Source: PALSA-243 sp963743705 (lineage in GTDB: Bacteria; Acidobacteriota; Terriglobia; Bryobacterales; Bryobacteraceae). Taken from it: a DNA stretch of 64,000 nucleotides. The stretch spans positions 124,001 through 188,000 of the forward strand of contig CAVUQS010000002.1 in the NCBI GenBank assembly GCA_963743705.1. Direction: 5' to 3'. The notes under the pieces were generated by a model that made no database searches, was not told where the DNA came from, and saw only the letters and a program-made list of their open reading frames with translations. Both the position numbers and the translations under genes were made by a program. Below are positions 27,586-36,207 of this stretch, piece after piece (the stretch's first letter is position 1; each line of letters starts with the position of its first letter).

Positions 27586-28012
27586 TTAGTTTCGCGGCGG
27601 ATGACTCGCGTTCAACATGCCATCCCAAGTATCGATTCTTTCCTTCTTCATTTCTTCTTCGTTGAACCACGTTGTGGTGACCGATTTGACTTCGGTGAAG
27701 AATCGGATGCCGTCCCCGGGCGCGACATGATCGAAGATGCATGGGCCAAGATAGAAGCCATTCTCATAGCCTTCCACCACGGTTCCGCGCCCGTCTAATA
27801 CCAGGGTCGCGCCTTCTTTCACGCCGCGATCGATCCATTTCCGAACCGAGTTGCGGTGCTGTTCGGTCACCAGCGGGCCCAGTTCCGACGATGCCGCGGG
27901 CCGTTCTTTCGATCGAAGCGGCCTCCATCACGAGCGCGTGATTCTTGGCCCGGCAAAGGGCCTGTACGCACTTGCCGTGCGCCGCGGCCGTCGCATATAC
28001 CTGCTCGCCCAC
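27586..28012 (-). pseudogene. Decayed partial copy of the methylmalonate-semialdehyde dehydrogenase gene
   Basis: From about 27614 to 28011 this is near-identical to parts of the intact gene at 33964-35505. Relative to that gene, two segments are missing. One of about 267 bp (matching 34097-34363) is an exact multiple of three. One of about 143 bp (matching 34541-34683) shifts the frame and removes the catalytic cysteine region (GERCMA). The second deletion has a GAT repeat at its edges. Sequence corresponding to the 5' third of the gene is absent. It cannot make an active enzyme and is a relic of duplication inside this locus. Confidence 0.85.
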
Positions 28013-28018
28013 AGCGCA

Positions 28019-30103
28019 TTAAGGGAGCTGCCACACCCACAACACAGAGGTCGGTTCAGGCCGCATATACTCAGCCGATGCTCTCACCGCACCGTTGCCC
28101 ACAAGGCCCGGATTGCCGGCGATCATCGCGATATACTGCTTGCCATCGACCATATAGCTGATGGGGAAGGCATTCGGCACGTCTTGGACGCGCATCTGCC
28201 AAAGGACTTTCCCATCCTGATCATTGAAGGCACGAACGTACCGGTCGGCGGAGGCCGAGAACAGCAGTCCCCCTGCCGTGGTGAGTTTGGCGGACGACTG
28301 CATCACTCTGGACTTTATGTCCATCGTGAACTCTGTGCTGCCAAGGTCCAGCCCGAGCAACCGATCCGGGGTCTCGCCGCCTTTGCCCGTGCAGACGTCA
28401 TTGACCGAGAGATAGTAGCGGTTCGTGACCGGGTCGTAGGCGCCTGCTAGAAAATTTCTGGCGCCATTGTTACTCGGGCAGCGCTTAGTCCCGTCGGGCG
28501 GCCCCGGCGCGAGCAGCGTCTTGACGCCTGTCTTCGGGTCGAAAGTGAAGATATTCTGCGCACCAGGATCACGCGCGAAGAGGAACTGGCCTGTTGCGGC
28601 GTCCAACGCTTCGATGACAGCCGGCTTGCCCGCAGTTATTACTGCCTTGCGTTTGCGGCCCTGCCATTCGACCGGGACGATCAGCCGTTCGAAAGCGTAG
28701 TCTTGATCGAATGTGTCATTTGGCAGATGCTGGTAATACCACACCAGTTTGCCGGTATCCGGATTTATAGCGAGCGTCGAGTTGATGTAGAGGCCATCGC
28801 CATGCGTGCCGCCCCCCTTGGGATTGTAAGTGCCCCTGTCAACGGCGGACCACGGAAATGGAGACCCAGTGCCAACAAACAGGAGGTTGAGTTCAGGATC
28901 ATAGCTCGGTGGCGTCCATACAGACGCCCCCCATCGCTTTTCGGCAGGTACATTGTTCCATGTATCGTCGCCGGGCTCGCCTGGCTGCGCAATTGTATTG
29001 AAGCGCCAGAGCTGCTTACCCGTTTCGAGGTCGAGCGCACTAACGAAACACCCAACGCCGCCAGGCGCGCAGCCGCTGGCGCCCATAATTACTTTTCCGT
29101 TGATGACCAAAGGCCCGCCGTTATATACGCGGTTGCTTTTTCTGTAATCGTCAGTCACCACATCCCACACCACTTTTCCTGTCTTCACATCGAGAGCGAC
29201 GATGTGCATATCCGTAGTCGGGAAGATTAGCTTGTTACCGCCTATGGCGAGGGCTCGCTTCGTCCGGTAGAAGACAGCACGCGCATAGTCTTCGGGCATG
29301 TTGTGCTGATACCGCCAAAGCAGATTTCCATTCTTCGCATCGAGAGCCTCGATCTTCTCGCCGTAGTTCCAGAGGAACATGACGCCGTCGTGAACGATCG
29401 GAGTAAATTCGGTCATCCCCGTGGAATCCATCCCCCAGGTCCATGCCACCGTCAGATTCTTCACGTTGTCTCGATTAATCTGCTTGAGTGGGCTATAACC
29501 CCAGGCGTTGTACGTGCGGCGCCACATCAGCCAGTCATTGGGAGACGGATCTCGCAGCATCGCGTCCGTCACCGGCGTGAGGCGATCAAGGGGCGCGCGC
29601 AGCGCATCGAATCGCGTCAGCGTGGCCGGATCTAAATCACTGCGCAGGTCACGAACGACCGCCGCGCCACCAGCTCCGCTGAGCAGCGCGCCTATCTGCA
29701 TCGCCGCGCCGCCCATCGGGACCTGAGCTCGCAAAGGCGCACCATTGCGCTGGAGAATGAACGCTACCACGCTGCGAGTGTCTTCACCGCCCAGCGATCT
29801 GGGCTTGTTCGGTGGCATCGTCTGAAGAATGTGGGCGGACAGATCACTGAGCTTTTGGGACCGCCATTGCGACAGGAAAGCCTCTCCGGCAAGCGCCGGA
29901 ACATCGCCCGAACCCTCTAGTTTCTCGCCATGACAACCCGCACAAGTCCGGTTGTAGATGACATTGCCCTCCCGGGCGTCGGCGGCAGTGTAGCCACCGC
30001 CCCGTCCCTGCGCGAAGGCGTCGAAAACGAATCCCGCTAAAGCGAGGCCAACTCCGCCGAGTATGCAGATTAAGGTGGAAAATCGAGTTGAAAGGGGTCG
30101 CAT
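28019..30103 (-). CDS. Cytochrome c-PQQ-dependent dehydrogenase (quinohemoprotein)
   Basis: A 694-residue periplasmic enzyme. Signal peptide 1-32 (ending VFDAFAQG), a cytochrome c domain with one heme site (CAGCHG) at about 45-115, then an eight-bladed PQQ propeller of the alcohol/sugar dehydrogenase type. Propeller landmarks include W-docking repeats (GNLLWRYQHN, GKVVWDVVTD, GKQLWRFNT) and the GASVWTPPSYDPELNLLFVG active-site strand. It oxidises an alcohol or sugar and passes electrons through its own heme. The ATG at 30103 was chosen over a TTG two codons upstream because AAGGAAC lies about 10 bp before it. Second gene of the receptor operon, 63 bp after the receptor stop. Confidence 0.88.
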   Translation of the reverse strand: MRPLSTRFSTLICILGGVGLALAGFVFDAFAQGRGGGYTAADAREGNVIYNRTCAGCHGEKLEGSGDVPALAGEAFLSQWRSQKLSDLSAHILQTMPPNKPRSLGGEDTRSVVAFILQRNGAPLRAQVPMGGAAMQIGALLSGAGGAAVVRDLRSDLDPATLTRFDALRAPLDRLTPVTDAMLRDPSPNDWLMWRRTYNAWGYSPLKQINRDNVKNLTVAWTWGMDSTGMTEFTPIVHDGVMFLWNYGEKIEALDAKNGNLLWRYQHNMPEDYARAVFYRTKRALAIGGNKLIFPTTDMHIVALDVKTGKVVWDVVTDDYRKSNRVYNGGPLVINGKVIMGASGCAPGGVGCFVSALDLETGKQLWRFNTIAQPGEPGDDTWNNVPAEKRWGASVWTPPSYDPELNLLFVGTGSPFPWSAVDRGTYNPKGGGTHGDGLYINSTLAINPDTGKLVWYYQHLPNDTFDQDYAFERLIVPVEWQGRKRKAVITAGKPAVIEALDAATGQFLFARDPGAQNIFTFDPKTGVKTLLAPGPPDGTKRCPSNNGARNFLAGAYDPVTNRYYLSVNDVCTGKGGETPDRLLGLDLGSTEFTMDIKSRVMQSSAKLTTAGGLLFSASADRYVRAFNDQDGKVLWQMRVQDVPNAFPISYMVDGKQYIAMIAGNPGLVGNGAVRASAEYMRPEPTSVLWVWQLP

Positions 30104-30166
30104 GTTCAAAAGTTCCTTCCCCGAACGCCGGGGTTATACTACCGGATCACCATTCTGCCATGAACT

Positions 30167-33100
30167 TCAGAAGCTCAACCGCATGCCGAGACGGAAGTAA
30201 CGCTCGTCGAAATCGCGGCCGCCGGTGTTGACGGTGGTGACCACGCCGAAGCCGTTCAGGTTCGCAACCTGTCCGGTGGGCGTCAACTGCAGCGACGATA
30301 CATTGGCAGCGGGGTTGGCGAAGTGCGGCGTGTTCGAGATATTGAATCCCTCAGCGCGGAACTCCAGACCGAACCGCTCACCCAACTGGAATTTGCGGAA
30401 TAAGCTTTGATCCCAGTTGAAATAGAAGGGTCCGCGAAGGTTGTTATATCCGGAAGTTCCGAAGCAGGCGCACGTGGGCTGCGCGAATGCCAACGGGTTG
30501 AAGTATGGATTCGTGCCGCCTAGAATCTGAACATCCGGCAGCACCAGATTTGCTCTTTGTGTACTGCCCGGCGCATTCAAGGATGTGGCGCTGCCCGTCA
30601 CGGTGAATGGCGACCCCGAAAAACCACTGAGGAGGCTGCTGATCTGCCAGCCGCTTGTCAGGAAGGTGAGGAGGCCGCCCTTATTCAGGAACGGCTTGCC
30701 TTTTCCGAAGGGCAATTGGTAGGCGGTCGCGATGACAAAGTGGTTCGGCACGTCGATGGAGTTGAGGCCATAATTCAAGTGGAAATACTGAGGTATGGGA
30801 ATCGAGCCCGCAAAACGCGACAGGGACTTGGAGTAAGAATAGTTGGAGCTGATGGTCAATCCCGAGTTGAACCGGCGCGTCAGCGTCACTTGCAACGCGT
30901 CATAGAAGGTGTGGTTCATCGGCAGCAGAACATTCATCGCGCTCGTGACCCCAATGCTCTGGTAGAACGGCTGGCTGGCAACGCCGCCGCCCAGTTGTCC
31001 GTAGTTCTGATTTTGCGACTGTACCTGATGGACGGCGCGCGTTCCCACATAGCCCGCCTGTACAACCAAGTGGTGAGCCAGCGACTTTTGCACGGTGAAG
31101 TTCCACGACATGATGTAGCCGCGCGTGTAGTTCTTCGGTTCCGTGGTTGTGCCGACGCCCGCAGGAAGACTCAGCACTCCGCTGGATTCGTTAATCGTCG
31201 GCAACGGATTGAAACCGGTGGCGAACGTCGTCGCGGAGGGTGAGTAGCTATTGGCGCCGGGCGTGGTAACGGTGACTGTGGCCGGAAATCCGTAAGCGCC
31301 CGACTGGAAATCGAAATCCTGCTCGTAGTTGAGCGAAAAGCCGGTTCTAATCACTAAGCTGTCGCTCGGGCGGTATGCCAACCCGAGACGCGGCGCGAAG
31401 AGCGTCGGACTAACATGGATTCCGCAGTTTCCCGAGTTAGGCCCAACCCCGCACAGATCCACTTTGTTGGTGTTGAAATCGAAGAACTCGATGCCGCGAT
31501 CGCCTCGCGTGGAAACCGGATAGTATTCCCAGCGCAGGCCCCAGGAAGCGGTGAGTTTCCGGCTGACCTGCCATTGGTCGCGCACGTACAGCGCGCCTTC
31601 CCACGTGCGCAGAGTCGCCGGTCGCAGCGGGTTCACATTGTGCGTGCTCAGAGGCGGCGTATTTTCGCCAATCGTGGTGGTCTGCGGTAGCCCCAATAGG
31701 AAGTCGGCCATGGAATTGTACATGTTGGGACCCGCTCCGCCGTTCAGGGCAGTGACTCCGCCCGTGAACGTCATCGACGTGATCGTGTTTTCCGAGTGGT
31801 TAATATCGTTCTTGTGCAAATCCGCGCCGAAGCGGATGTTGTGCGAGCCCTTGGTCCAGGTGAAATTCACCACGCCTTCGTATTGCGGCTCGAGATAGTC
31901 GAACACGGAGGAAAGCCACACCGTGTTGCCGTACGACGAAAAGCCGGTGAGAACCATATTGGGCAACGCAGTATCGCGGTTGCCCGGCGGCTGGCAGGAG
32001 TTGGCGACGCCAAAGGAAGAACCCCAGCAGGTGTTCGGCCCGAGTGGAACTTGAGTCGTATGCTGCACGGTGAATCCGCCGACGCCATCCACAATCAGGC
32101 TTGGGGTAATGCTATAGGTGGCGCCGACGGAGGCAGTAAGCACGTTCCCACTGCCATAACCGCCCAGGCTCAGGGGATTTGGCGTCGATCCCAAGTAATA
32201 CCCGCTCGCTGTCTCATGGGACGGAGCGAATCCGGAACGGCCGTAAATGCTCAGCTTGTTATTGACGTTCCAATTGATCTTATCGTCGAATGCCTGATAC
32301 TTGGTGTCGTACTCAGCTAGCGAAAAATAATTGTTGGCGCTAGCCGCAGTTTGCGGCAGTGGCAGATAAGAAAGCATGGATGTGGCCGCCGGGCTCAAGC
32401 GATTCGCGGGAATGATGCCGCCGGGGAACGCCGTGCGACCCGTGCCGTTCGCGGCGCCGGTTTGAGGGTCGTAAATAGTCGCACCCGTCTGGGAAAAATT
32501 GCCCGAGCGCACGAGCGCGTTGGGAAGCGTGAGGAAATTGCCCGTCGGGCCGTTCTGCAACGCGTAGGGGCTGGGGCCGTTAGAATTCTCGTTAGTGTCC
32601 TGCCAGCTAGCGAAGAAGAATAACTTGTTCCTCTTGATCGGTCCGCCGACGGTACCGCCGAAGACATTTTTGTCGTCTTTCAGCTTCGACTGGTTGGCCG
32701 GAAGAAAGAAACCACGCGCCCGAAAAGCCGCATTGGTGACATATTCGAATGCCGAGCCGTGAAACTGATTGGTGCCGCTCTTGATAAATACGTTGACGGA
32801 CGCGCCGCCTGCCAGACCCTGTTCCGCGTCGAAGCTGCTGCTGACCAGGTTGACAGTATCGATAGCCTCAATGGCCGGCGTGTAGGCCTGCAGGTATTGT
32901 TTCCAGTAGTTGCTGGCGCTGATCCCGTCGAATCGGACCGCGACGTCGGAATTCGGCGTACCGTTGACGTTGAAGTCCATGGACCGCGTCGGATTGTTGA
33001 TGCCGCCGGTCTGATAGAGACTGGGCTGCGTCACGCCGGGGGTCAGGATCGCCAGGCTTTGGTAACTGCGATTCGAGACCGGAATGTTCTCCAACGTCGT

Positions 33101-33523
33101 CGACGTCATTTCGGTGTGGACGTCGGCGCGGTCAGTCTGCAGTTGGGCCGCCTCGGCGGTTACTTCAATCGACTGGTTTGCGGTTCCGATATTTAACGCT
33201 GCATCGACGCGTACGACGCTGTTGGTTTGCACGACGATATTGCGCGCGGTGAAGGTTTGGAAGCCGTCCTTGGAGATGACAACCTGATAGGTGCCCGCGG
33301 GCGCATCGTTATATATGTAGGCGCCGGATTGGTTGGTTGTGATTTCGTGGGACAGGTTGGTCTCGACTTGTACCAGCCTGACTTTGGCGTCCGGTATCGA
33401 GGCCTTGCTCGCGTCGGTTACGTTTCCGACGATCGATCCATAGAGGACCTGTCCTTCCGCCTGGCGAGCCAGTGAAACGAGCAACAGGGGCGCTGCAAAA
33501 AGCGCAACTCGGCGCAGATTCAT
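30167..33523 (-). CDS. TonB-dependent receptor, Oar-like with carboxypeptidase-regulatory domain (second copy)
   Basis: A 1118-residue receptor, paralogous along its whole length to the one at 22.6-26.0 kb. Same layout: signal peptide (1-25), carboxypeptidase-regulatory domain (GSIVGNVTDASKASIPDAKV), plug, barrel and terminal phenylalanine. The differences are clustered in the barrel and its loops, for example near the regulatory domain and around the region matching VTVTTPGANSYSPSATT, which suggests a related but different ligand. The ATG at 33523, behind an AGGAGAAGGAG ribosome site, is the start; an open frame reaching 33709 runs through the promoter and cannot be translated. Confidence 0.9.
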   Translation of the reverse strand: MNLRRVALFAAPLLLVSLARQAEGQVLYGSIVGNVTDASKASIPDAKVRLVQVETNLSHEITTNQSGAYIYNDAPAGTYQVVISKDGFQTFTARNIVVQTNSVVRVDAALNIGTANQSIEVTAEAAQLQTDRADVHTEMTSTTLENIPVSNRSYQSLAILTPGVTQPSLYQTGGINNPTRSMDFNVNGTPNSDVAVRFDGISASNYWKQYLQAYTPAIEAIDTVNLVSSSFDAEQGLAGGASVNVFIKSGTNQFHGSAFEYVTNAAFRARGFFLPANQSKLKDDKNVFGGTVGGPIKRNKLFFFASWQDTNENSNGPSPYALQNGPTGNFLTLPNALVRSGNFSQTGATIYDPQTGAANGTGRTAFPGGIIPANRLSPAATSMLSYLPLPQTAASANNYFSLAEYDTKYQAFDDKINWNVNNKLSIYGRSGFAPSHETASGYYLGSTPNPLSLGGYGSGNVLTASVGATYSITPSLIVDGVGGFTVQHTTQVPLGPNTCWGSSFGVANSCQPPGNRDTALPNMVLTGFSSYGNTVWLSSVFDYLEPQYEGVVNFTWTKGSHNIRFGADLHKNDINHSENTITSMTFTGGVTALNGGAGPNMYNSMADFLLGLPQTTTIGENTPPLSTHNVNPLRPATLRTWEGALYVRDQWQVSRKLTASWGLRWEYYPVSTRGDRGIEFFDFNTNKVDLCGVGPNSGNCGIHVSPTLFAPRLGLAYRPSDSLVIRTGFSLNYEQDFDFQSGAYGFPATVTVTTPGANSYSPSATTFATGFNPLPTINESSGVLSLPAGVGTTTEPKNYTRGYIMSWNFTVQKSLAHHLVVQAGYVGTRAVHQVQSQNQNYGQLGGGVASQPFYQSIGVTSAMNVLLPMNHTFYDALQVTLTRRFNSGLTISSNYSYSKSLSRFAGSIPIPQYFHLNYGLNSIDVPNHFVIATAYQLPFGKGKPFLNKGGLLTFLTSGWQISSLLSGFSGSPFTVTGSATSLNAPGSTQRANLVLPDVQILGGTNPYFNPLAFAQPTCACFGTSGYNNLRGPFYFNWDQSLFRKFQLGERFGLEFRAEGFNISNTPHFANPAANVSSLQLTPTGQVANLNGFGVVTTVNTGGRDFDERYFRLGMRLSF

Positions 33524-33963
33524 CGTCGTTCTCCTTCTCCTCTTGAGAAGAGGCCTTCCCAGCCCAAATCGCAGGCTCTTGCTTGCGCAGGGCGTTACCT
33601 GGGGTCGAGGAAAGCCAACTGCTTTTGTGACATCCGTAGTTGTTGTATAATACGCAACAGTCCTTGCAGTATTTACGAGGATGCTAACAGGGGCCCCGAA
33701 GAAAGTCAATAAAAATCTTCATCTAGTTACCTGAGGTAGAGGGAATTCTCACGATTCTCCGCCTAAGTGGGATTTCGAATGGAACTTGCGACGATAGAAG
33801 CGTTAAAGGATGGATTGCGGCGAGTTACTCGGGTTATCTCCGGTCCAGGAGAACAGTAATCGGTGTGGGCTGGAGAGCTATGGCGCGCCAACACTCTCCG
33901 GCTCGCCGCATGCAGCAGCGGGTGCGGGAAAAACGGGTTGCGATCGAGAAACCGGCGCGGGTC
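33524..33963. other. Intergenic region between the second TonB receptor and mmsA
   Basis: 440 bp without a gene. 33524-33642 is the receptor's leader and holds a small perfect hairpin (CCTCTT 33539-33544 / AAGAGG 33548-33553) next to the ribosome site. 33643-33709 is promoter and operator. 33710-33963, between the promoter and the mmsA stop, shows no convincing gene, repeat or terminator. Confidence 0.6.
33643..33709 (-). promoter_or_regulatory. Promoter and shared operator of the receptor-quinoprotein-mutarotase-like operon
   Basis: Minus strand: TTGACT (33704-33709), 17-bp spacer ending TGT, -10 TAGCAT (33681-33686), 23 bp, core TTGCGTATTATACAA (33643-33657). Half-site TGCAA exactly 6 bp upstream of the core. 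Confidence 0.8.
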
Positions 33964-35505
33964 TTACTTCCGCGCCGCCGGGGTTGCGTTCAACATGCCA
34001 TCCCAGGTGTCAATTCGTTCCTTCTTCATTTCTTCTTCGTTGAACCACGTTGTGGTGACCGATTTGACTTCGGTGAAGAATCGGATGCCGTCCTTGCCCA
34101 TGGTATGGAGGTCGCCAAAGAATGACTTCTTACGGCCCGAGAATGGGAAAATGCTGACCGGCACCGGAATCCCAACATTGACGCCGACCATTCCGGCGTG
34201 GACGCGCCGCGCGAATTCGCGGCTGTAGTATCCATTTTGGGTGAAGATCACGGAACCGTTGGCGTAGGGATTCGCGTTGATGAGATTGAGACCCTCGTCG
34301 AAGCTTTTCACTCGCTTCACGCACAGAACAGGCCCGAAAATCTCCTGTTCGCCGATGCTCATACCGGGCGCAACATGATCGAAGATGCACGGGCCAAGAT
34401 AGAAGCCATTCTCATAGCCTTCCACCACGGTTCCCCGCCCGTCCAATACGAGGCTCGCGCCTTCTTCCACGCCGCGATCGATCCATTTTCGAACCGAGTT
34501 GCGGTGCTGCTCCGTCACCAGCGGGCCCAATTCCGACGATTTGTCATAGCTGGGTCCGATCTTGCGCGCCTTGGCGAAATCGACGAGATGTTTCACCAAC
34601 TGATCCGCCACCTGTTCGTGGACCGCAACCACCGGCAACGCCATGCATCGCTCGCCGGCGCAACCGAAGGCGCCATTGATGATGCCGCGGGCCGTTCTTT
34701 CGAGCGAAGCGTCTTCCATCACGAGAGCGTGATTCTTAGCCTGACAAAGGGCCTGTACACGCTTGCCGTGGGCCGCCGCGGTGGCGTATACCTGCTCGCC
34801 CACGCGTGTGGAACCGACGAACATGATGCCCTGTATGTCGGGATGCTTCACCAGAGCTTCCGCCTGCTGCGCGCCGCAAGTCACCAGGTTCACAACTCCC
34901 GCGGGCAGCCCGGCTTCATAGAGAAGTTCCACCATGCGAAGGGACGTCATCGGCGTCACCGGCGACGGGCGCAACACCAGCGTGTTTCCAGTGGCGATGC
35001 AGAGAGGCATCATCCAACCCATGGGAATCATCGCCGGAAAGTTGAATGGCGCAATACCCGCGAACACGCCGAGCGGCTCCCGGTAAAGCACCGTGTCATA
35101 ACCCGGCGAGGCGTTCATCAGGGATTCACCGACCAGCATCGAGGGAATTCCGCAAGCTACTTCGACGACCTCTTTGGCCTTGAGAACGTCGCCCTGGGCC
35201 TCTTCCCAAACCTTGCCGTGCTCGGTGGCTACCATCTGCGTCAACTCGGTCAAGTGCCGGTCGAGAAGTTCCCGAAACTTATAAAGCACCTGCACGCGTT
35301 TCATCGGCGAGGTATCCGCCCACGCGGGGAACGCCTCCTTAGCCGACTGGACCGCGCGATTCACCTCATCTTCGGTGCAATCTGGCGCTTGCGCTATGAT
35401 TTCGCCGATGCTCGGATCCCATATGTCGAAGTAATTTTGACTTTCGGAACGGCGCGGCTCGCCGCCCGCGAAGTAGTTCAACTTGACGATTTCCTGTGCA
35501 ATCAT
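33964..35505 (-). CDS. mmsA: Methylmalonate-/malonate-semialdehyde dehydrogenase (acylating)
   Basis: A 513-residue aldehyde dehydrogenase of the CoA-acylating MmsA/IolA type, which turns methylmalonate or malonate semialdehyde into propionyl- or acetyl-CoA with NAD+. Landmarks: GIAPFNFPAMIPMGWMMPL, FVGSTRVGEQVYATAAAHGK, the catalytic cysteine in GCAGERCMALPVV, and EIFGPVLCVKRV. The usual length is about 500. I place the start at the ATG at 35505 (MIAQEIVKLNYF), because a frame reaching 35565 would include the operator at 35544-35558. It diverges from the YdcZ-type gene, and both promoters carry the shared operator. The enzyme commonly finishes inositol, valine or pyrimidine breakdown. Confidence 0.9.
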   Translation of the reverse strand: MIAQEIVKLNYFAGGEPRRSESQNYFDIWDPSIGEIIAQAPDCTEDEVNRAVQSAKEAFPAWADTSPMKRVQVLYKFRELLDRHLTELTQMVATEHGKVWEEAQGDVLKAKEVVEVACGIPSMLVGESLMNASPGYDTVLYREPLGVFAGIAPFNFPAMIPMGWMMPLCIATGNTLVLRPSPVTPMTSLRMVELLYEAGLPAGVVNLVTCGAQQAEALVKHPDIQGIMFVGSTRVGEQVYATAAAHGKRVQALCQAKNHALVMEDASLERTARGIINGAFGCAGERCMALPVVAVHEQVADQLVKHLVDFAKARKIGPSYDKSSELGPLVTEQHRNSVRKWIDRGVEEGASLVLDGRGTVVEGYENGFYLGPCIFDHVAPGMSIGEQEIFGPVLCVKRVKSFDEGLNLINANPYANGSVIFTQNGYYSREFARRVHAGMVGVNVGIPVPVSIFPFSGRKKSFFGDLHTMGKDGIRFFTEVKSVTTTWFNEEEMKKERIDTWDGMLNATPAARK

Positions 35506-35543
35506 TCGGTCCCTCCGCCGCCGCGGCTGGCTTCCCGGCGACA

Positions 35544-35609
35544 TTGCGTATTGTGCATCACTCAAGGAATAATCAGCAACATGCTATCAATGCGGCGCTC
35601 TGAAGTCAA
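35544..35609 (-). promoter_or_regulatory. Promoter and shared operator of mmsA
   Basis: Minus strand: TTGACT (35604-35609), 17-bp spacer ending TGA, -10 TAGCAT (35581-35586), 22 bp, core ATGCACAATACGCAA (35544-35558). The upstream half-site is not preserved here. Confidence 0.7.
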
Positions 35610-35662
35610 GCCGCGCCGGACCCGGCGGAAGACCACCTGCCGATGCCTGGCGCGAAAAACTG

Positions 35663-35732
35663 TTGACTTGGCGCGGCGGCCCTGATAGCATCTGAACCGC
35701 AGTATTTGCAAGTGACAATGCATAATATGCAA
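35663..35732 (+). promoter_or_regulatory. Promoter and shared operator of the YdcZ-type transporter gene
   Basis: TTGACT (35663-35668), 17-bp spacer ending TGA, -10 TAGCAT (35686-35691), then half-site TTTGCAA (35705-35711) and, after exactly 6 bp, core ATGCATAATATGCAA (35718-35732). The gene starts 14 bp later. Confidence 0.75.
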
Positions 35733-35746
35733 TCTCGGAGAATGAC

Positions 35747-36190
35747 ATGAAGCTGCCTCTGTACGCCTTGACGGTTTTTCTCGGGGTAATCCTGGCCGTT
35801 CACCTCGCCATGAACGGAAAGGTTGGAAGCGTTCTGAATAACGCGCGCGTCGGAAACGGACTTTTCTGGTGCATCGGCGCGTTCGGGGCGGTCATGATCG
35901 GGCTGAGCGGGTGGCAGACGGACGCGCTCAAGCCGCTCAAGATGGTGCACCCGGTTCTGCTCACCGCGGGCTTGATGGGAGCGTGCCTGGTCTTCGCGAT
36001 CGCGTGGCTGATTCCCCAGGTGGGCGCCGGGCCGGTGATGATCACGCTTCTGGCCGGTCAGATTATCGGTGGAATGCTGATGTCGCATTTCGGCTGGCTG
36101 GGGTCCCCCGTGAAGCCGATCAGCGCGATTAACTTCATCGGAGCGCTGGTAATGTTCGGCGGCGTGATGCTCGCGACTTACAGTAAGTGA
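35747..36190 (+). CDS. Small DMT-superfamily membrane protein, YdcZ (DUF606) type
   Basis: A 147-residue inner-membrane protein with about five hydrophobic helices (LYALTVFLGVILAVHLAMNG, LFWCIGAFGAVMIGLSGW, LLTAGLMGACLVFAIAWLI, MITLLAGQIIGGMLMSHFGW, AINFIGALVMFGGVMLATY). The pattern and length match YdcZ-like members of the drug/metabolite transporter superfamily, which often work as pairs or dimers. Within this locus it is the only inner-membrane carrier candidate, so it may import the oxidised product. No partner gene is adjacent. Confidence 0.75.
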   Translation: MKLPLYALTVFLGVILAVHLAMNGKVGSVLNNARVGNGLFWCIGAFGAVMIGLSGWQTDALKPLKMVHPVLLTAGLMGACLVFAIAWLIPQVGAGPVMITLLAGQIIGGMLMSHFGWLGSPVKPISAINFIGALVMFGGVMLATYSK

Positions 36191-36207
36191 CGCGTTAACC
36201 AGCGCGT

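Noticed and set aside
30104..30166. Search for the shared operator between the second receptor and the quinoprotein, and before the mutarotase-like gene
   Set aside because: No palindrome of this type is present in these short gaps, so I treat these genes as cotranscribed from 33.7 kb.
33524..33709. Start of the second TonB receptor at 33709
   Set aside because: This frame runs through the -35 box, -10 box and operator; the ATG at 33523 has a strong ribosome site and a signal peptide.
35506..35565. Start of mmsA at 35565
   Set aside because: The extension would cover the shared operator and lie near the transcript start; the family's N-terminus fits the ATG at 35505.
34198..35685. 495-codon plus-strand frame opposite mmsA
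   Set aside because: Antisense shadow of a conserved aldehyde dehydrogenase; the product is rich in Arg and His without any fold pattern, and the frame also crosses the mmsA promoter.
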